Shown here: in pieces, positions 21,950 to 29,530 of the stretch
How positions within the stretch are numbered: position 1 is the first letter of the stretch
How the letters are laid out: each line of letters opens with the position of its first letter
From: Actinomycetota bacterium
GTDB taxonomy: Bacteria; Actinomycetota; Actinomycetes; S36-B12; FW305-bin1
Assembly (NCBI GenBank): GCA_004297305.1
Contig: SCTR01000001.1
Coordinates: 32,103-96,102, forward strand
Direction of reading: 5' to 3'
Length of the DNA: 64,000 bases
The notes under the pieces: generated by a model
Told to the model about the DNA's origin: nothing
The model's database searches: none
Seen by the model: the letters and a program-made list of their open reading frames with translations, nothing else
Program-made: the position numbers and the translations under genes

Positions 21950-23332
21950 ATGAGCGATGCCTACGCCGCCCCGCCGCCGGGCGGACCGGACCCGAACCCG
22001 CCGTTGCCGCCTCCCGTGCCGCCGCCGCGGCCACCGTTGCGGCGCAGCACCTCCGACCGCGTGCTGGGAGGCGTGTGCGCCGGGGTGGCCCGGACGCTGG
22101 GGGTGGATCCGGTCATCATCCGGGTATTGGTTGCCGTGCTGACCGTCCTCGGCGGTGCCGGGGTCGTGCTGTACGTCATCGGCCTGCTGGTCATTCCGGA
22201 GGACGGGGCGCAGCAGAGCGAAGGCCAGCGACTGCTGTCCGGGCGAGCGAACGCCACGACGATCACGTGGCTGGCCATCGGCGCCGCCGTCCTGGTGCTG
22301 CTGGCCTTCGGCGGGACGTTCGGCCCGTGGGGATTCGGTTGGGGCGGACCGCATCTGGGCGGTCCGTTGATCGGCCTGGCCGTGATCGGCCTGGTCGTCT
22401 ACCTGCTGTCGCGCCGTAGTGGTCCGGCCGCCGCGGCGCCCAGCGTCGACCCCGGACCGACCACCCCGCAGGGTTACGCCTACGGCTGGACCGGCACCTA
22501 CCGGCCGACCCTGCCCGACGCCCCGCCGGTCACGGATACCGACCCGGTGCAGACCGGCGGAGCGCCGACGGTCTCCGAAGCCGTACCGCCGCTCGTCCTG
22601 CCGCCCACTGCGGGGCCGCCGCCGGTCCTGCCGCCCACTGCGGGGCCGACGCCAGCCGGCTCGCCGCGTCCGGTACGGCGGGAACCGTCGTACCTCGGCC
22701 TGGCGACGCTCAGCCTGGCCGTCGTCGTCGCCGGGATCCTCGTCCTGCTCGACCGCAGCGGCGCGTTGGCGGTCCCCGCCGGTGTGGTGCTGGCCGCCTC
22801 CCTCGGCGTGCTGGGCCTCGGGCTGCTGGTCGGGGCCGTGGTGGGCCGGGCGCGTTGGCTGGTCTGGCTCGCGGCGCCGCTGGCGCTGCTCACGGCCTGC
22901 GCCGTCGCCCTGCCGACCGGCGTGCGTTTCGGTGACGGGATCGGCCAGCGGACCTGGCGACCGACCACGGTTGCGCAGGTCGAGCAGGAATACTCCCTCG
23001 GCATCGGCAACGCCACCCTCGACCTCGCCGCGTTACCGGCGGACGCCACCGGGCAGCTGCGGGTCACGGCCCGCCAGGGCATCGGCCGGCTGCTCGTCAT
23101 CGTGCCGAACGACGCGCGGGTGGAGATCGACGCCGAGGTCGGCGCCGGCGTCCTGACGGTGCCCGGGGAATCCGAGCGGAACGGTTCGGGGCTGGAGGTC
23201 ACGACGACCGTCGATCCGGTGGTGACCCCGCCCGCGACGCCGCCGGCCAGCACCTCCGTGACGCCACTGACCATCGACCTCGACGCGACCTTGGGCGCCG
23301 GAAACCTGGAGGTACGCCGTGAAGCGTCATGA
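21950..23332 (+). CDS. PspC-domain, LiaF-like C-terminal membrane protein
   Basis: 460 residues from ATG 21950 (MSDAYAAPPPGGP). A proline-rich cytosolic head, then a PspC domain at about 30-95 (STSDRVLGGVCAGVARTLGVDP and the hydrophobic VLTVLGGAGVVLYVIGLLVI), another helix near 108, a Pro-rich linker with a duplicated 10-residue unit (LPPTAGPPPV / LPPTAGPTPA), three more helices and a C-terminal beta-rich part (NATLDLAALPADATGQLRV; DLDATLGAGNLEVRREAS) resembling LiaF/toast-rack domains. Divergent from the PspC-kinase/regulator operon, so probably its target or modulator. Confidence 0.88.
   Translation: MSDAYAAPPPGGPDPNPPLPPPVPPPRPPLRRSTSDRVLGGVCAGVARTLGVDPVIIRVLVAVLTVLGGAGVVLYVIGLLVIPEDGAQQSEGQRLLSGRANATTITWLAIGAAVLVLLAFGGTFGPWGFGWGGPHLGGPLIGLAVIGLVVYLLSRRSGPAAAAPSVDPGPTTPQGYAYGWTGTYRPTLPDAPPVTDTDPVQTGGAPTVSEAVPPLVLPPTAGPPPVLPPTAGPTPAGSPRPVRREPSYLGLATLSLAVVVAGILVLLDRSGALAVPAGVVLAASLGVLGLGLLVGAVVGRARWLVWLAAPLALLTACAVALPTGVRFGDGIGQRTWRPTTVAQVEQEYSLGIGNATLDLAALPADATGQLRVTARQGIGRLLVIVPNDARVEIDAEVGAGVLTVPGESERNGSGLEVTTTVDPVVTPPATPPASTSVTPLTIDLDATLGAGNLEVRREAS
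22592..22651 (+). repeat. In-frame duplicated 30-bp unit in the PspC-protein linker
   Basis: Two nearly identical 30-bp copies sharing the core GTCCTGCCGCCCACTGCGGG encode the repeated LPPTAGP unit in the proline-rich linker. The conserved DNA, not only the peptide, points to a recent duplication. Confidence 0.7.
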
Positions 23333-23543
23333 CCTCGACGTGTTCTCGCTCATGGCCGGTCTGCTGTTCGTCGTTCTCGGCGGCGGGTACGCCCTGGCCG
23401 CGGCCACCGAAACTCATCTGGATCCGCGCTTCGTGCTGCCGGCTGCCTTGGTAGCCCTCGGGGTCGGCGGACTGGTCGGGTCGGTGGTGGGCGCCCGCCG
23501 ACGGCGTGACTCGATTCCGTCGCCGGACGCGATGCCGTCGTGA
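23319..23543 (+). CDS. Small two-helix membrane protein
   Basis: 74 residues from GTG 23319, overlapping the end of the PspC gene by 14 nt, hence translationally coupled to it. Two hydrophobic segments (LMAGLLFVVLGGGYALAA, VLPAALVALGVGGLVGSVVG) and an Arg-rich tail (GARRRRDS). Its stop codon is inside the terminator hairpin. Likely an accessory subunit of the PspC module; no named family recognised. Confidence 0.75.
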   Translation: MKRHDLDVFSLMAGLLFVVLGGGYALAAATETHLDPRFVLPAALVALGVGGLVGSVVGARRRRDSIPSPDAMPS

Positions 23544-23569
23544 TCGGGCCGCGAATCGCGGCCCGATCA
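23541..23569 (+). terminator. Terminator hairpin of the PspC operon
   Basis: A perfect 13-bp stem (TGATCGGGCCGCG and its complement) closed by the triloop AAT. The left arm begins with the stop codon of the small membrane protein. The stem is symmetric, so it could also serve the minus-strand gene ending at 23584. Confidence 0.8.
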
Positions 23570-23583
23570 CCGGCGGAGATTGC

Positions 23584-23853
23584 TCAGTTCGTGTCGTAGC
23601 CGTAGAGACTGCCCGGCTTCTTGGCGAGGGGAAGCTGCAACTGGGCGTACTCCTCGCTTCCCTCGTGGGTCCCGATCCATTTGTTGAAATCGCGGTCGAG
23701 GTGGGCCAGCCCTTCCCACGCCATTCCGTAGCCGACACCGGCGTGGTCCTCGAACAGCCTCTTCCAACGGTCGGTCATGGCACGACGCTGGAGACGCAAC
23801 GACAGTTCCGAGTACGTCGCCAGCTGATGCGCGAGCTCCAGCGCACGGGGCAT
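23584..23853 (-). CDS. Hypothetical protein, edge of the accessory island
   Basis: 89 residues from ATG 23853 (TTG at 23856 is an alternative). Sequence MPRALELAHQLATYSELSLR... is helical at the N-terminus and ends GSLYGYDTN. I recognise no family. The frame is open upstream to a stop at 23956-23958 with no ATG or GTG, so it could be the 3' remnant of a longer gene. Base composition is less GC-biased at third positions than in the surrounding housekeeping genes, like the rest of the 23.6-27.9 kb island. Confidence 0.45.
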   Translation of the reverse strand: MPRALELAHQLATYSELSLRLQRRAMTDRWKRLFEDHAGVGYGMAWEGLAHLDRDFNKWIGTHEGSEEYAQLQLPLAKKPGSLYGYDTN

Positions 23854-23902
23854 CAAGTCCGCTTGGGGCGCCTTTGTGATCTGACGTACTGCCGGGCCCC
23901 GA

Positions 23903-24070
23903 TCAGCCGACGAGTCGGCGCTGTCGAAGGTCAGCCGGCAGGGCTCCGAGGTCGACTACCCAGTCGAGGCAGTTGGCCTCACCGCGCCAGTGCCTCCTCG
24001 CGCGGCAATCAGGGACCTGCTGCACTGTCCTGATGGGCAGTACCACCCGGTCGAAGGCACGCCCATTTGT
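23903..24070 (-). other. Open stretch of 55 codons without a clear start; possible gene remnant
   Basis: Between a TGA at 24071-24073 and a TGA at 23903-23905 one minus frame is open, reading in part VVLPIRTVQQVPDCRARRHW and CLDWVVDLGALPADLRQRRL. It looks protein-like (Trp and Cys content, no low complexity) but has only an internal GTG and no ribosome binding site. It may be the tail of a decayed gene downstream of the SUKH-type gene. The remaining bases of 23854-24148 show nothing else I can name. Confidence 0.25.
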
Positions 24071-24148
24071 TCAGCACGAAGCGGCGACTCTTCCTGCATC
24101 AGCCTGAGCTCCTAACCCCTACGCAAACTGCCAACTTCCCCGGAACTG

Positions 24149-24760
24149 CTAGTTGACGAGATCGTGGTCGAGCAGACCCGGTGGCAGGGCGAAGATATCG
24201 CCCTGCCACCGACTAGTCTCAGGGAAGAAGCGAATGAGTCCTGTTTGCAGGACTCGAGTCCAGTGCCCGACGATGTCGACAAGAGTCCCTTCGATGTCGT
24301 GAACCGGTCGGAGGCCGTCCACCCAGTCGAGTCGCTTGATCGAAGGATGAGCGACCTGCCGCCCCAGTTCCACGACGAGTTCGCCGCCACTGCCGAGAGG
24401 TTGTGCGAGCGGGAGCCACTCACGTCGGTAGCGGGATTCAACGCCGCCAACAGTCTCGAAGAGTCCATCGGCCGCCAAGTCACTTGCAACAGCCCAAAGG
24501 TCCTTCCGCCATCTCAAGGCATCCGCCAGCGAGAGTCCAACCAGGCCGCTGCCCGGTAGCGCCCATTGGGGAGAAGCTGAGCCATCGGCCCAGCAATACC
24601 ACTCCACAACATCGTCGCACGGCACTAAACCAGAATCGGTCAACTGCGCCCTAATGTCCTCCGCCGAGAGTCCCGGCCGCATCAAGACGTCGCCCGAAGG
24701 CGCACCCAGACCGCTCCACAGACTGGACCATTTTGCCAGCGCCACAGTGAGGTCGCTCAC
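24149..24760 (-). CDS. SUKH/SMI1-KNR4-like immunity-type protein (copy 1)
   Basis: 203 residues, GTG start at 24760 with TAGGACTTAACC just upstream. Soluble, no signal peptide. Features resembling the SUKH fold: RPGLSAEDIRAQLTDSGL, DDVVEWYCWADGS, REWLPLAQPLGSGGELVVEL, PVHDIEGTLVDIVGHW. It aligns without gaps to the product of 25060-25671 at roughly 60% identity by eye, so the two are paralogs. SUKH proteins commonly neutralise cognate polymorphic-toxin nucleases; here no full toxin is present, only a 96-residue module starting 300 bp upstream and ending 9 bp before it. Family assignment is by motif feel only. Confidence 0.6.
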   Translation of the reverse strand: MSDLTVALAKWSSLWSGLGAPSGDVLMRPGLSAEDIRAQLTDSGLVPCDDVVEWYCWADGSASPQWALPGSGLVGLSLADALRWRKDLWAVASDLAADGLFETVGGVESRYRREWLPLAQPLGSGGELVVELGRQVAHPSIKRLDWVDGLRPVHDIEGTLVDIVGHWTRVLQTGLIRFFPETSRWQGDIFALPPGLLDHDLVN

Positions 24761-24769
24761 GGTTAAGTC

Positions 24770-25060
24770 CTAGTTGTTACACACATAGGTGCCTCTCGGG
24801 GCTGCCGATCCGACCATGGGGACTACTAAGAATGGAGTGCCCGGAGGGTTCGCCTCTCCGCTGACCAATCCGCAGGCTTGCACGAAGCTACCGAAGTGGC
24901 CTCCGTGCGACTGGTTGGCAACCTTGTAGATCTTTGGGACGATCCTCAAGTCGGCGCCAGGGCCACTCTCGAGCACCTGCATATATCGGGGATTCATCAC
25001 AGGGACATCGGCGTGAGCGACGGACGCAGCACCTTCGGCTCCGAGTTCGCTCTGCGCCAC
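24770..25060 (-). CDS. Short toxin-tail-like module (orphan C-terminal fragment, copy 1)
   Basis: 96 residues from GTG 25060; that GTG shares its G with the TAG stop of the preceding SUKH-like gene (TAGTG), and the product ends 9 bp before the next SUKH-like gene. It reads ADVPVMNPRYMQVLES...HGGHFGSFVQACGLVSGE...PPGTPFLVVPM...TYVCNN. No signal peptide or membrane segment; two Cys and three His. The 3' part resembles the broken module at 25668-25941 (shared PPGTPFL, G-S-x-APRG). The alternation module/immunity/module/immunity is that of orphan toxin-immunity cassettes. Its biochemical activity cannot be read from sequence. Confidence 0.5.
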   Translation of the reverse strand: MAQSELGAEGAASVAHADVPVMNPRYMQVLESGPGADLRIVPKIYKVANQSHGGHFGSFVQACGLVSGEANPPGTPFLVVPMVGSAAPRGTYVCNN

Positions 25061-25671
25061 TAGTTGATCAAATCTGAGTTGTGTAGGTCCGCCGGAAGTC
25101 CGCCCGTGTCCCGCTCCCACCGATTCGTCTCGGCAGAGAAGCGCACGAGGCCTGTGCGAAGGACGCGGATCCAATGCCCGACGACATCGGCAAGAGAGCC
25201 CGCGATGTCGTGAACCGGTCCATAGCCGTCCGCCCAGTCGAGGCGCTTGACGGCTGGATGGGCCACTTGCCGGTCCAAGACCACCACAAGATCACCACCA
25301 CTACCGACCGGCCGCGCCAGTGGCAACCACTGTCGTCGATAGAGCGACTCGACACCGCCGCTGTCGTCGAACATGCCGTCCGACGCCAGGTCACTCGACA
25401 CCGCCCATTGCCTCTCTCGCCTACGGAGAGCCTCGGCAAGCGATACACCGACCAGGGCACTGCCCGGCAAACGCCACGTGCTGAGGGCCGAGCCGTCGTG
25501 CCAGCTGAACCAGTCAACCACGTCGTCGCACGGCGCCAGACTGGACTCGGAGAGTCGCGCCCGAATCTCCTCGATCGAAAGGCCCGGACGCATTAGCGTC
25601 TCAGGCGGAGGCGAGCCCAGGCCTGTCCACAAGCCCGACCACTCATCAAGGGCCGCCCGCAGAGCGCTCAT
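25060..25671 (-). CDS. SUKH/SMI1-KNR4-like immunity-type protein (copy 2)
   Basis: 203 residues, same length as copy 1. ATG at 25671 is preceded by GAACGAGGAGTGAG, an excellent ribosome binding site; the frame is open much further upstream (to 26133) but that part reads as low-complexity Ser/Thr and is not homologous to copy 1. Key stretches: RPGLSIEEIRARLSESSLAP, DDVVDWFSWHDGS, QWLPLARPVGSGGDLVVVL, PVHDIAGSLADVVGHW. In the alternative frame a TGA overlaps its ATG (ATGA), coupling it to the broken module upstream. Confidence 0.6.
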   Translation of the reverse strand: MSALRAALDEWSGLWTGLGSPPPETLMRPGLSIEEIRARLSESSLAPCDDVVDWFSWHDGSALSTWRLPGSALVGVSLAEALRRRERQWAVSSDLASDGMFDDSGGVESLYRRQWLPLARPVGSGGDLVVVLDRQVAHPAVKRLDWADGYGPVHDIAGSLADVVGHWIRVLRTGLVRFSAETNRWERDTGGLPADLHNSDLIN

Positions 25672-25941
25672 CTCACTCCTCGTTCCTGCATACGTACGTA
25701 CCCCCTGGGAGCAACTGAGCCCGTCATGGGAAATACAGGAACGGAGTACCAGGTGGATGTTCGCCGACGTCGATGAACTCAACTGCACCGAAGGCGAATT
25801 GGCAGTCGTGGTGGCGCTCGGCGTCGTCAATGTGGCGGTGCCGAACCAAGAATTTGTGTACGCGGATGTCGCGCTGAGAGGTGGGCAAGGCGACTCGGAC
25901 ACGGATTGACGATCGATCACTGGGGCCTCCCCGTAAGGCAT
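25668..25941 (-). pseudogene. Frameshifted toxin-tail-like module (copy 2)
   Basis: One minus frame reads RDIRVHKFLVRHRHIDDAER then AVEFIDVGEHPPGTPFLYFP and meets a TGA. The next frame continues PMTGSVAPRGYVRMQERGVR and stops in a TGA overlapping the ATG of the SUKH-like gene. Copy 1 reads PPGTPFLVVPMVGSAAPRGT without interruption, so copy 2 has lost one base in the TATTTCCCATGA region, or uses a -1 slip at T_TTC_CCA directly before the stop. The 5' end is uncertain: an ATG at 25941 with GGAG upstream is in another frame. Confidence 0.45.
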
Positions 25942-26194
25942 AGCCTGATCTCCACCTTGTTCGGACACGGTAGTACCGCTTGCAACCACGAAACAGTCGT
26001 TCGACGTAAGCCGGCGAAGTACGCGCGGCACGGGAGCTACTTTCCGACATCGACTTGCCCAGGTGGCCGGGGTCGGATGGCAGTCGACCACGATCCGTTG
26101 CCGCCGCGCCGCGTCGCGGCGCGGTCTGCGCACTAGCCAGGATCGACTGAGCCGAACGGGTGATCAGATGCTGCCTGGACTAGCCTCTGGCTCC

Positions 26195-26467
26195 GTGACG
26201 ATCCTGGTCGACGGTGCCAACTGGGAATGGCGTGGCCAGCTGTGGGCACATCTGGTCAGCGACAGCAGCCTCGCGGAGTTGCACGACTTCGCCGCCCGAC
26301 TCGGCGTACCGGAGAAGGGTTTCGGCGGCGATCACTACGACGTGCCCGCCAGCGTCCGGGACGACGCTATCGCACTGGGCGCGGTACCGGTCAGTTCCCG
26401 CGAGCTGATGACTCGGCTGCGCGCCGCCGGTTTACGACGCCGTACCGCCCGGCCGGTCGCGGGCTGA
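26195..26467 (+). CDS. DUF4031 domain protein
   Basis: 90 residues from GTG 26195. VTILVDGANWEWRGQLWAHLVSDSSLAELHDFAARLGVPEKGF...DHYDVPASVRDDAIALGAVPVSSRELMTRL covers the whole DUF4031 domain, a small family with conserved Trp/His/Asp and unknown function. Nothing in the longer upstream open frame is conserved. It is a solitary plus-strand gene between the SUKH-like cluster and the OGG-fold gene; its GC-rich codon use is like the chromosome core rather than the island. The region 25942-26194 upstream shows no other gene. Confidence 0.75.
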   Translation: MTILVDGANWEWRGQLWAHLVSDSSLAELHDFAARLGVPEKGFGGDHYDVPASVRDDAIALGAVPVSSRELMTRLRAAGLRRRTARPVAG

Positions 26468-26657
26468 CACGCTGACAGGCGCCATTTCCCCGATCTGCGC
26501 ACGACGTTCTGCCACTTGGCGTTGCGCGTGGCGCCGTCTGGCGGTTCGCCCCTACCGTTGAGGTACGTGCCCAGCCCAGCGCGCGTAGCGGCTTCGGCGA
26601 TGCTCAGGGCGGCTCGACCGTGGTGCCGGTGGCGACGGTGCGAGGCGCCCTAGGCCA

Positions 26658-27353
26658 CTACCGGTCAGCACGACCAAGCTTGAACAGGGCCAGCTCGATC
26701 TCAGCTGGTGCCACGGTGCGCCCGGCCGCCAACGTGGCTTCGGTGCTCCATCGTCGGGCGAGTTCGACATAGCGCTCGTACGTGTCTGCTCCCCACCCGC
26801 CGGAGGCCTTCAGAGAGGACCAGCCGCGGTCGTGCAGAGCCAGGGCGACATTCGCGTCCAGGATGAGGCAAGGATGCTCCGACCTGCCGCAGCCGGCGAA
26901 GTACAGATACTTCGTGAAGAACGCCGCTCCGAGGTACTTGATGCGATCTGGACCGGCGAGCAGTCGGAAAGCAGCCCCAGGACCGTCACCAGCGAGCGCC
27001 GCAGCCCTCCGCAAGGTCGTTCCGGCACCCCGAACGTCTTCCCGCACACTGTCGATGCGTTGTGAGCACAGACGCAACCTGTTGCCGGCTCCCCAGGCTA
27101 GGCTCCACCACAGCAGCGTCAACGCCCCGTCGTTCGTGTCGCTGGCTGACGCGAGCGTAAACACATCTCTGCGGCTCACCTGAGCCGTGTCGACCGCGCC
27201 GAAGAGGTCACGGCCCGGCAGGCCCTCCAAGTTCCTGTGCCACCATGCCATTGGCACGACAACGGACTGGCCACCGACGGCCGACTGAGGGCCGTTCGCC
27301 ACGCGCTCGAGGACGTCGCCCGGCAGCGGTAGCCCAGACAGGTCGGTTCTCAA
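26658..27353 (-). CDS. 8-oxoguanine DNA glycosylase OGG-fold protein
   Basis: 231 residues from TTG 27353, chosen because GGGAGG lies 6 nt upstream and the further upstream codons do not look protein-like. The C-terminal half carries the helix-hairpin-helix-type features: RIKYLGAAFFTKYLYFAG (with the Lys in the place expected for the glycosylase nucleophile) and PCLILDANVALAL (catalytic Asp position), then YERYVELARRWS and APAEIELALFKLG. The family acts on, or is predicted to act on, damaged or modified bases in DNA; in-cell role here unknown. Divergent from the zinc-ribbon gene across 128 bp, in which GTTACCGTAAC (27385-27395) is palindromic. Confidence 0.7.
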   Translation of the reverse strand: MRTDLSGLPLPGDVLERVANGPQSAVGGQSVVVPMAWWHRNLEGLPGRDLFGAVDTAQVSRRDVFTLASASDTNDGALTLLWWSLAWGAGNRLRLCSQRIDSVREDVRGAGTTLRRAAALAGDGPGAAFRLLAGPDRIKYLGAAFFTKYLYFAGCGRSEHPCLILDANVALALHDRGWSSLKASGGWGADTYERYVELARRWSTEATLAAGRTVAPAEIELALFKLGRADR

Positions 27354-27481
27354 AGGCGGCCTCCCAGAGGTAAGCAAATGGTGGGTTACCGTAACAGCGC
27401 GGCCCACGATGCCTCGGTGATCAGGTACCGTCGCCCTTGTCTGCTGCACTCCGCCGCTGACCAGGTTGAAGGAGCGACGCA

Positions 27482-27883
27482 ATGGCGCTCACCAATTGCC
27501 GTGAATGTCGTGGCACGGTGTCGACCGAGTCAGCCACGTGTCCCCACTGCGGGTGTCCGGATCCGACATGGGTCGATCCCGCGCGGTACCGCGCTCCCCA
27601 ACCTGAGTGGAAGCCTGGGGACCCATACCCCCCGACCAGCATCCCGACGGAGCGGGCGCAGAAGCGGACCATTTTTGGTCGTCGGCGACGACTCGGAAGG
27701 TTCCGTGTAGGCGACCGCGTGCTGATCAGCAACCCTCTCTACGCGAGCGAGGGCGTCGTGCTCGACCGGTCCACCGAGTTCCAGCGCGGACACGGCACGA
27801 AGCTCTACCCGACCTGGCTGGTCGAAGGGGCAGATGGTCGGCGCCTTTGGTTGAACGGAATTGATCTCACGAAGATCAAGTAG
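27482..27883 (+). CDS. Zinc-ribbon protein with C-terminal SH3-like segment
   Basis: 133 residues, ATG at 27482 behind GAAGGAGCGACGCA. N-terminal zinc ribbon: NCRECRGTVSTESATCPHCG (two CxxC pairs). A Pro-rich linker and basic patch (TERAQKRTIFGRRRRLGR) follow, then a beta-rich C-terminus (FRVGDRVLISNPLYASEGVV and YPTWLVEGADGRRLWLNGID). A nucleic-acid or protein-binding adaptor is plausible; no named family recognised. Divergent from the OGG-fold gene and therefore possibly co-regulated with it. It ends 41 bp from the guaA stop (convergent), in which I see no strong hairpin. Confidence 0.65.
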   Translation: MALTNCRECRGTVSTESATCPHCGCPDPTWVDPARYRAPQPEWKPGDPYPPTSIPTERAQKRTIFGRRRRLGRFRVGDRVLISNPLYASEGVVLDRSTEFQRGHGTKLYPTWLVEGADGRRLWLNGIDLTKIK

Positions 27884-27924
27884 CCACGTTCATCCTGCTC
27901 ATCGCCAACCAGAATGATCAGCCG

Positions 27925-29520
27925 TCACTCCCACTCGATCGTGCCCGGCGGCTTGCTCGTCACGTCGAGCACGACCCGGTTCACGTCGGGTACCTCGTTG
28001 GTGATGCGGGTGGAGATCCGGCCGATCACGTCGTACGGCAACCGTGACCAGTCCGCGGTCATCGCATCCTCGCTGCTCACCGGTCGCAACACGACCGGAT
28101 GACCGTACGTCCGCCCGTCGCCCTGCACCCCGACGCTGCGGACGTCCGCGAGCAGCACCACCGGGAACTGCCACACGTCGCCGTCGAGGCCTGCGGCGGT
28201 GAGTTCTTCCCGGGCGATCGCGTCGGCCTCACGCAGGATTGCCAGTCGCTCGGCCGACACGGCTCCTACGACGCGGATCGCGAGCCCGGGGCCAGGGAAC
28301 GGGTGCCGCCAGACGATGTCCGGCGGGAGACCGAGTTCCAGGCCGACGGCACGAACCTCGTCCTTGAACAACGTCCGCAACGGCTCCACGAGCCCGAACT
28401 GCAGATCCTCCGGAAGCCCGCCGACGTTGTGGTGACTCTTGATCGTCGCGGCACCGGTCCCTCCACCGGATTCCACGACATCCGGATACAACGTGCCCTG
28501 CACAAGGAAGTCGACGGACTCGCCGTGCGCGCCGGCATCGGCCACGACCGTGCGTGCCGCGCCCTCGAACACCCGGATGAACTCCCGCCCGATGATCTTC
28601 CGCTTGGTCTCCGGATCGGACACTCCGTCGAGTGCGACGAGGAACCGCTCGGCGGCGTCCACCACCGTCAGCGAAACGCCTGTCGCAGCAACGAAGTCCC
28701 GTTCCACCTGCTCGGCTTCGCCCTTGCGCAGCAGGCCATGGTCGACGAACACGCAGGTGAGCTGATCGCCGACAGCACGCTGGACGAGCGCCGCCGCGAC
28801 CGCCGAATCAACCCCACCGGACAGCCCGCAGATGACGCGCTTGTCGCCGACCTGCCCACGAATCGCGGCGATCTGCTCGTCGACGATCGACGCCGTGGTC
28901 CAGGTCGGTTCGATACCGGCGACGTCGTAGAGGAAGCGTTCCAGCACCGCCTGGCCGTGTTCGCTGTGCAGCACCTCGGGATGGAACTGCACGCCGGCCA
29001 GTCGGCGTGACGCGTCCTCGAACGCCGCGACCGGTGCCCCGTCGCTGGTCGCGGCTACGACGAAGCCCGCGGGCGCGGCGACCACGGAGTCACCGTGCGA
29101 CATCCAGACCGTCTGCGCTGCCGGCAATCCCGTGAACAACGCGCTGTCGGTTCCCAGCACGTGCAGCGGCGTGCCGCCGTACTCCGACCGCCCGGTCCTG
29201 GCGACCTCGCCGCCGAGCGCCAGTGCCATCGCCTGGAAGCCGTAGCAGATCCCGAACGTCGGGACCCCCGTGGTGAGTAGGCCGGCCTCGACCTGGGGAG
29301 CGCCCGGTGCGTACACGCTGGCCGGGCCGCCGGACAGGATGATGGCCGCTGGTCTCTTGGCGAGCATCTCGGCGACCGGCATGGTGTGCGGGACGATCTC
29401 GGAGTAGATCCGCGCCTCACGTACCCGACGGGCGATCAACTGCGCGTACTGGGCGCCGTAGTCCACGACGAGGACAGGGCAGACGTCGGACAAGGCGGAC
29501 CGTCCCGGAGTAGAAGTCAT
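27925..29520 (-). CDS. guaA: GMP synthase (glutamine-hydrolysing)
   Basis: Amidates XMP to GMP. 531 residues from ATG 29520 ([35 protein letters not shown]). Class I amidotransferase domain: [10 protein letters not shown] has the nucleophilic Cys, [14 protein letters not shown] the His/Glu pair. ATP-pyrophosphatase domain: [15 protein letters not shown] (PP-loop), then [13 protein letters not shown] and [16 protein letters not shown]-terminal dimerisation segment ends KPPGTIEWE. It starts 10 bp after the guaB3 stop; with guaB it forms a guaB-guaB3-guaA block for GMP synthesis. Confidence 0.97.
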   Translation of the reverse strand: MTSTPGRSALSDVCPVLVVDYGAQYAQLIARRVREARIYSEIVPHTMPVAEMLAKRPAAIILSGGPASVYAPGAPQVEAGLLTTGVPTFGICYGFQAMALALGGEVARTGRSEYGGTPLHVLGTDSALFTGLPAAQTVWMSHGDSVVAAPAGFVVAATSDGAPVAAFEDASRRLAGVQFHPEVLHSEHGQAVLERFLYDVAGIEPTWTTASIVDEQIAAIRGQVGDKRVICGLSGGVDSAVAAALVQRAVGDQLTCVFVDHGLLRKGEAEQVERDFVAATGVSLTVVDAAERFLVALDGVSDPETKRKIIGREFIRVFEGAARTVVADAGAHGESVDFLVQGTLYPDVVESGGGTGAATIKSHHNVGGLPEDLQFGLVEPLRTLFKDEVRAVGLELGLPPDIVWRHPFPGPGLAIRVVGAVSAERLAILREADAIAREELTAAGLDGDVWQFPVVLLADVRSVGVQGDGRTYGHPVVLRPVSSEDAMTADWSRLPYDVIGRISTRITNEVPDVNRVVLDVTSKPPGTIEWE

Positions 29521-29530
29521 GACCGCGGTC

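Noticed and set aside
25060..26133. 357-residue version of the second SUKH-like protein
   Set aside because: The extra 154 N-terminal residues are Ser/Thr low complexity, not shared with the paralog, and a strong ribosome binding site precedes ATG 25671.
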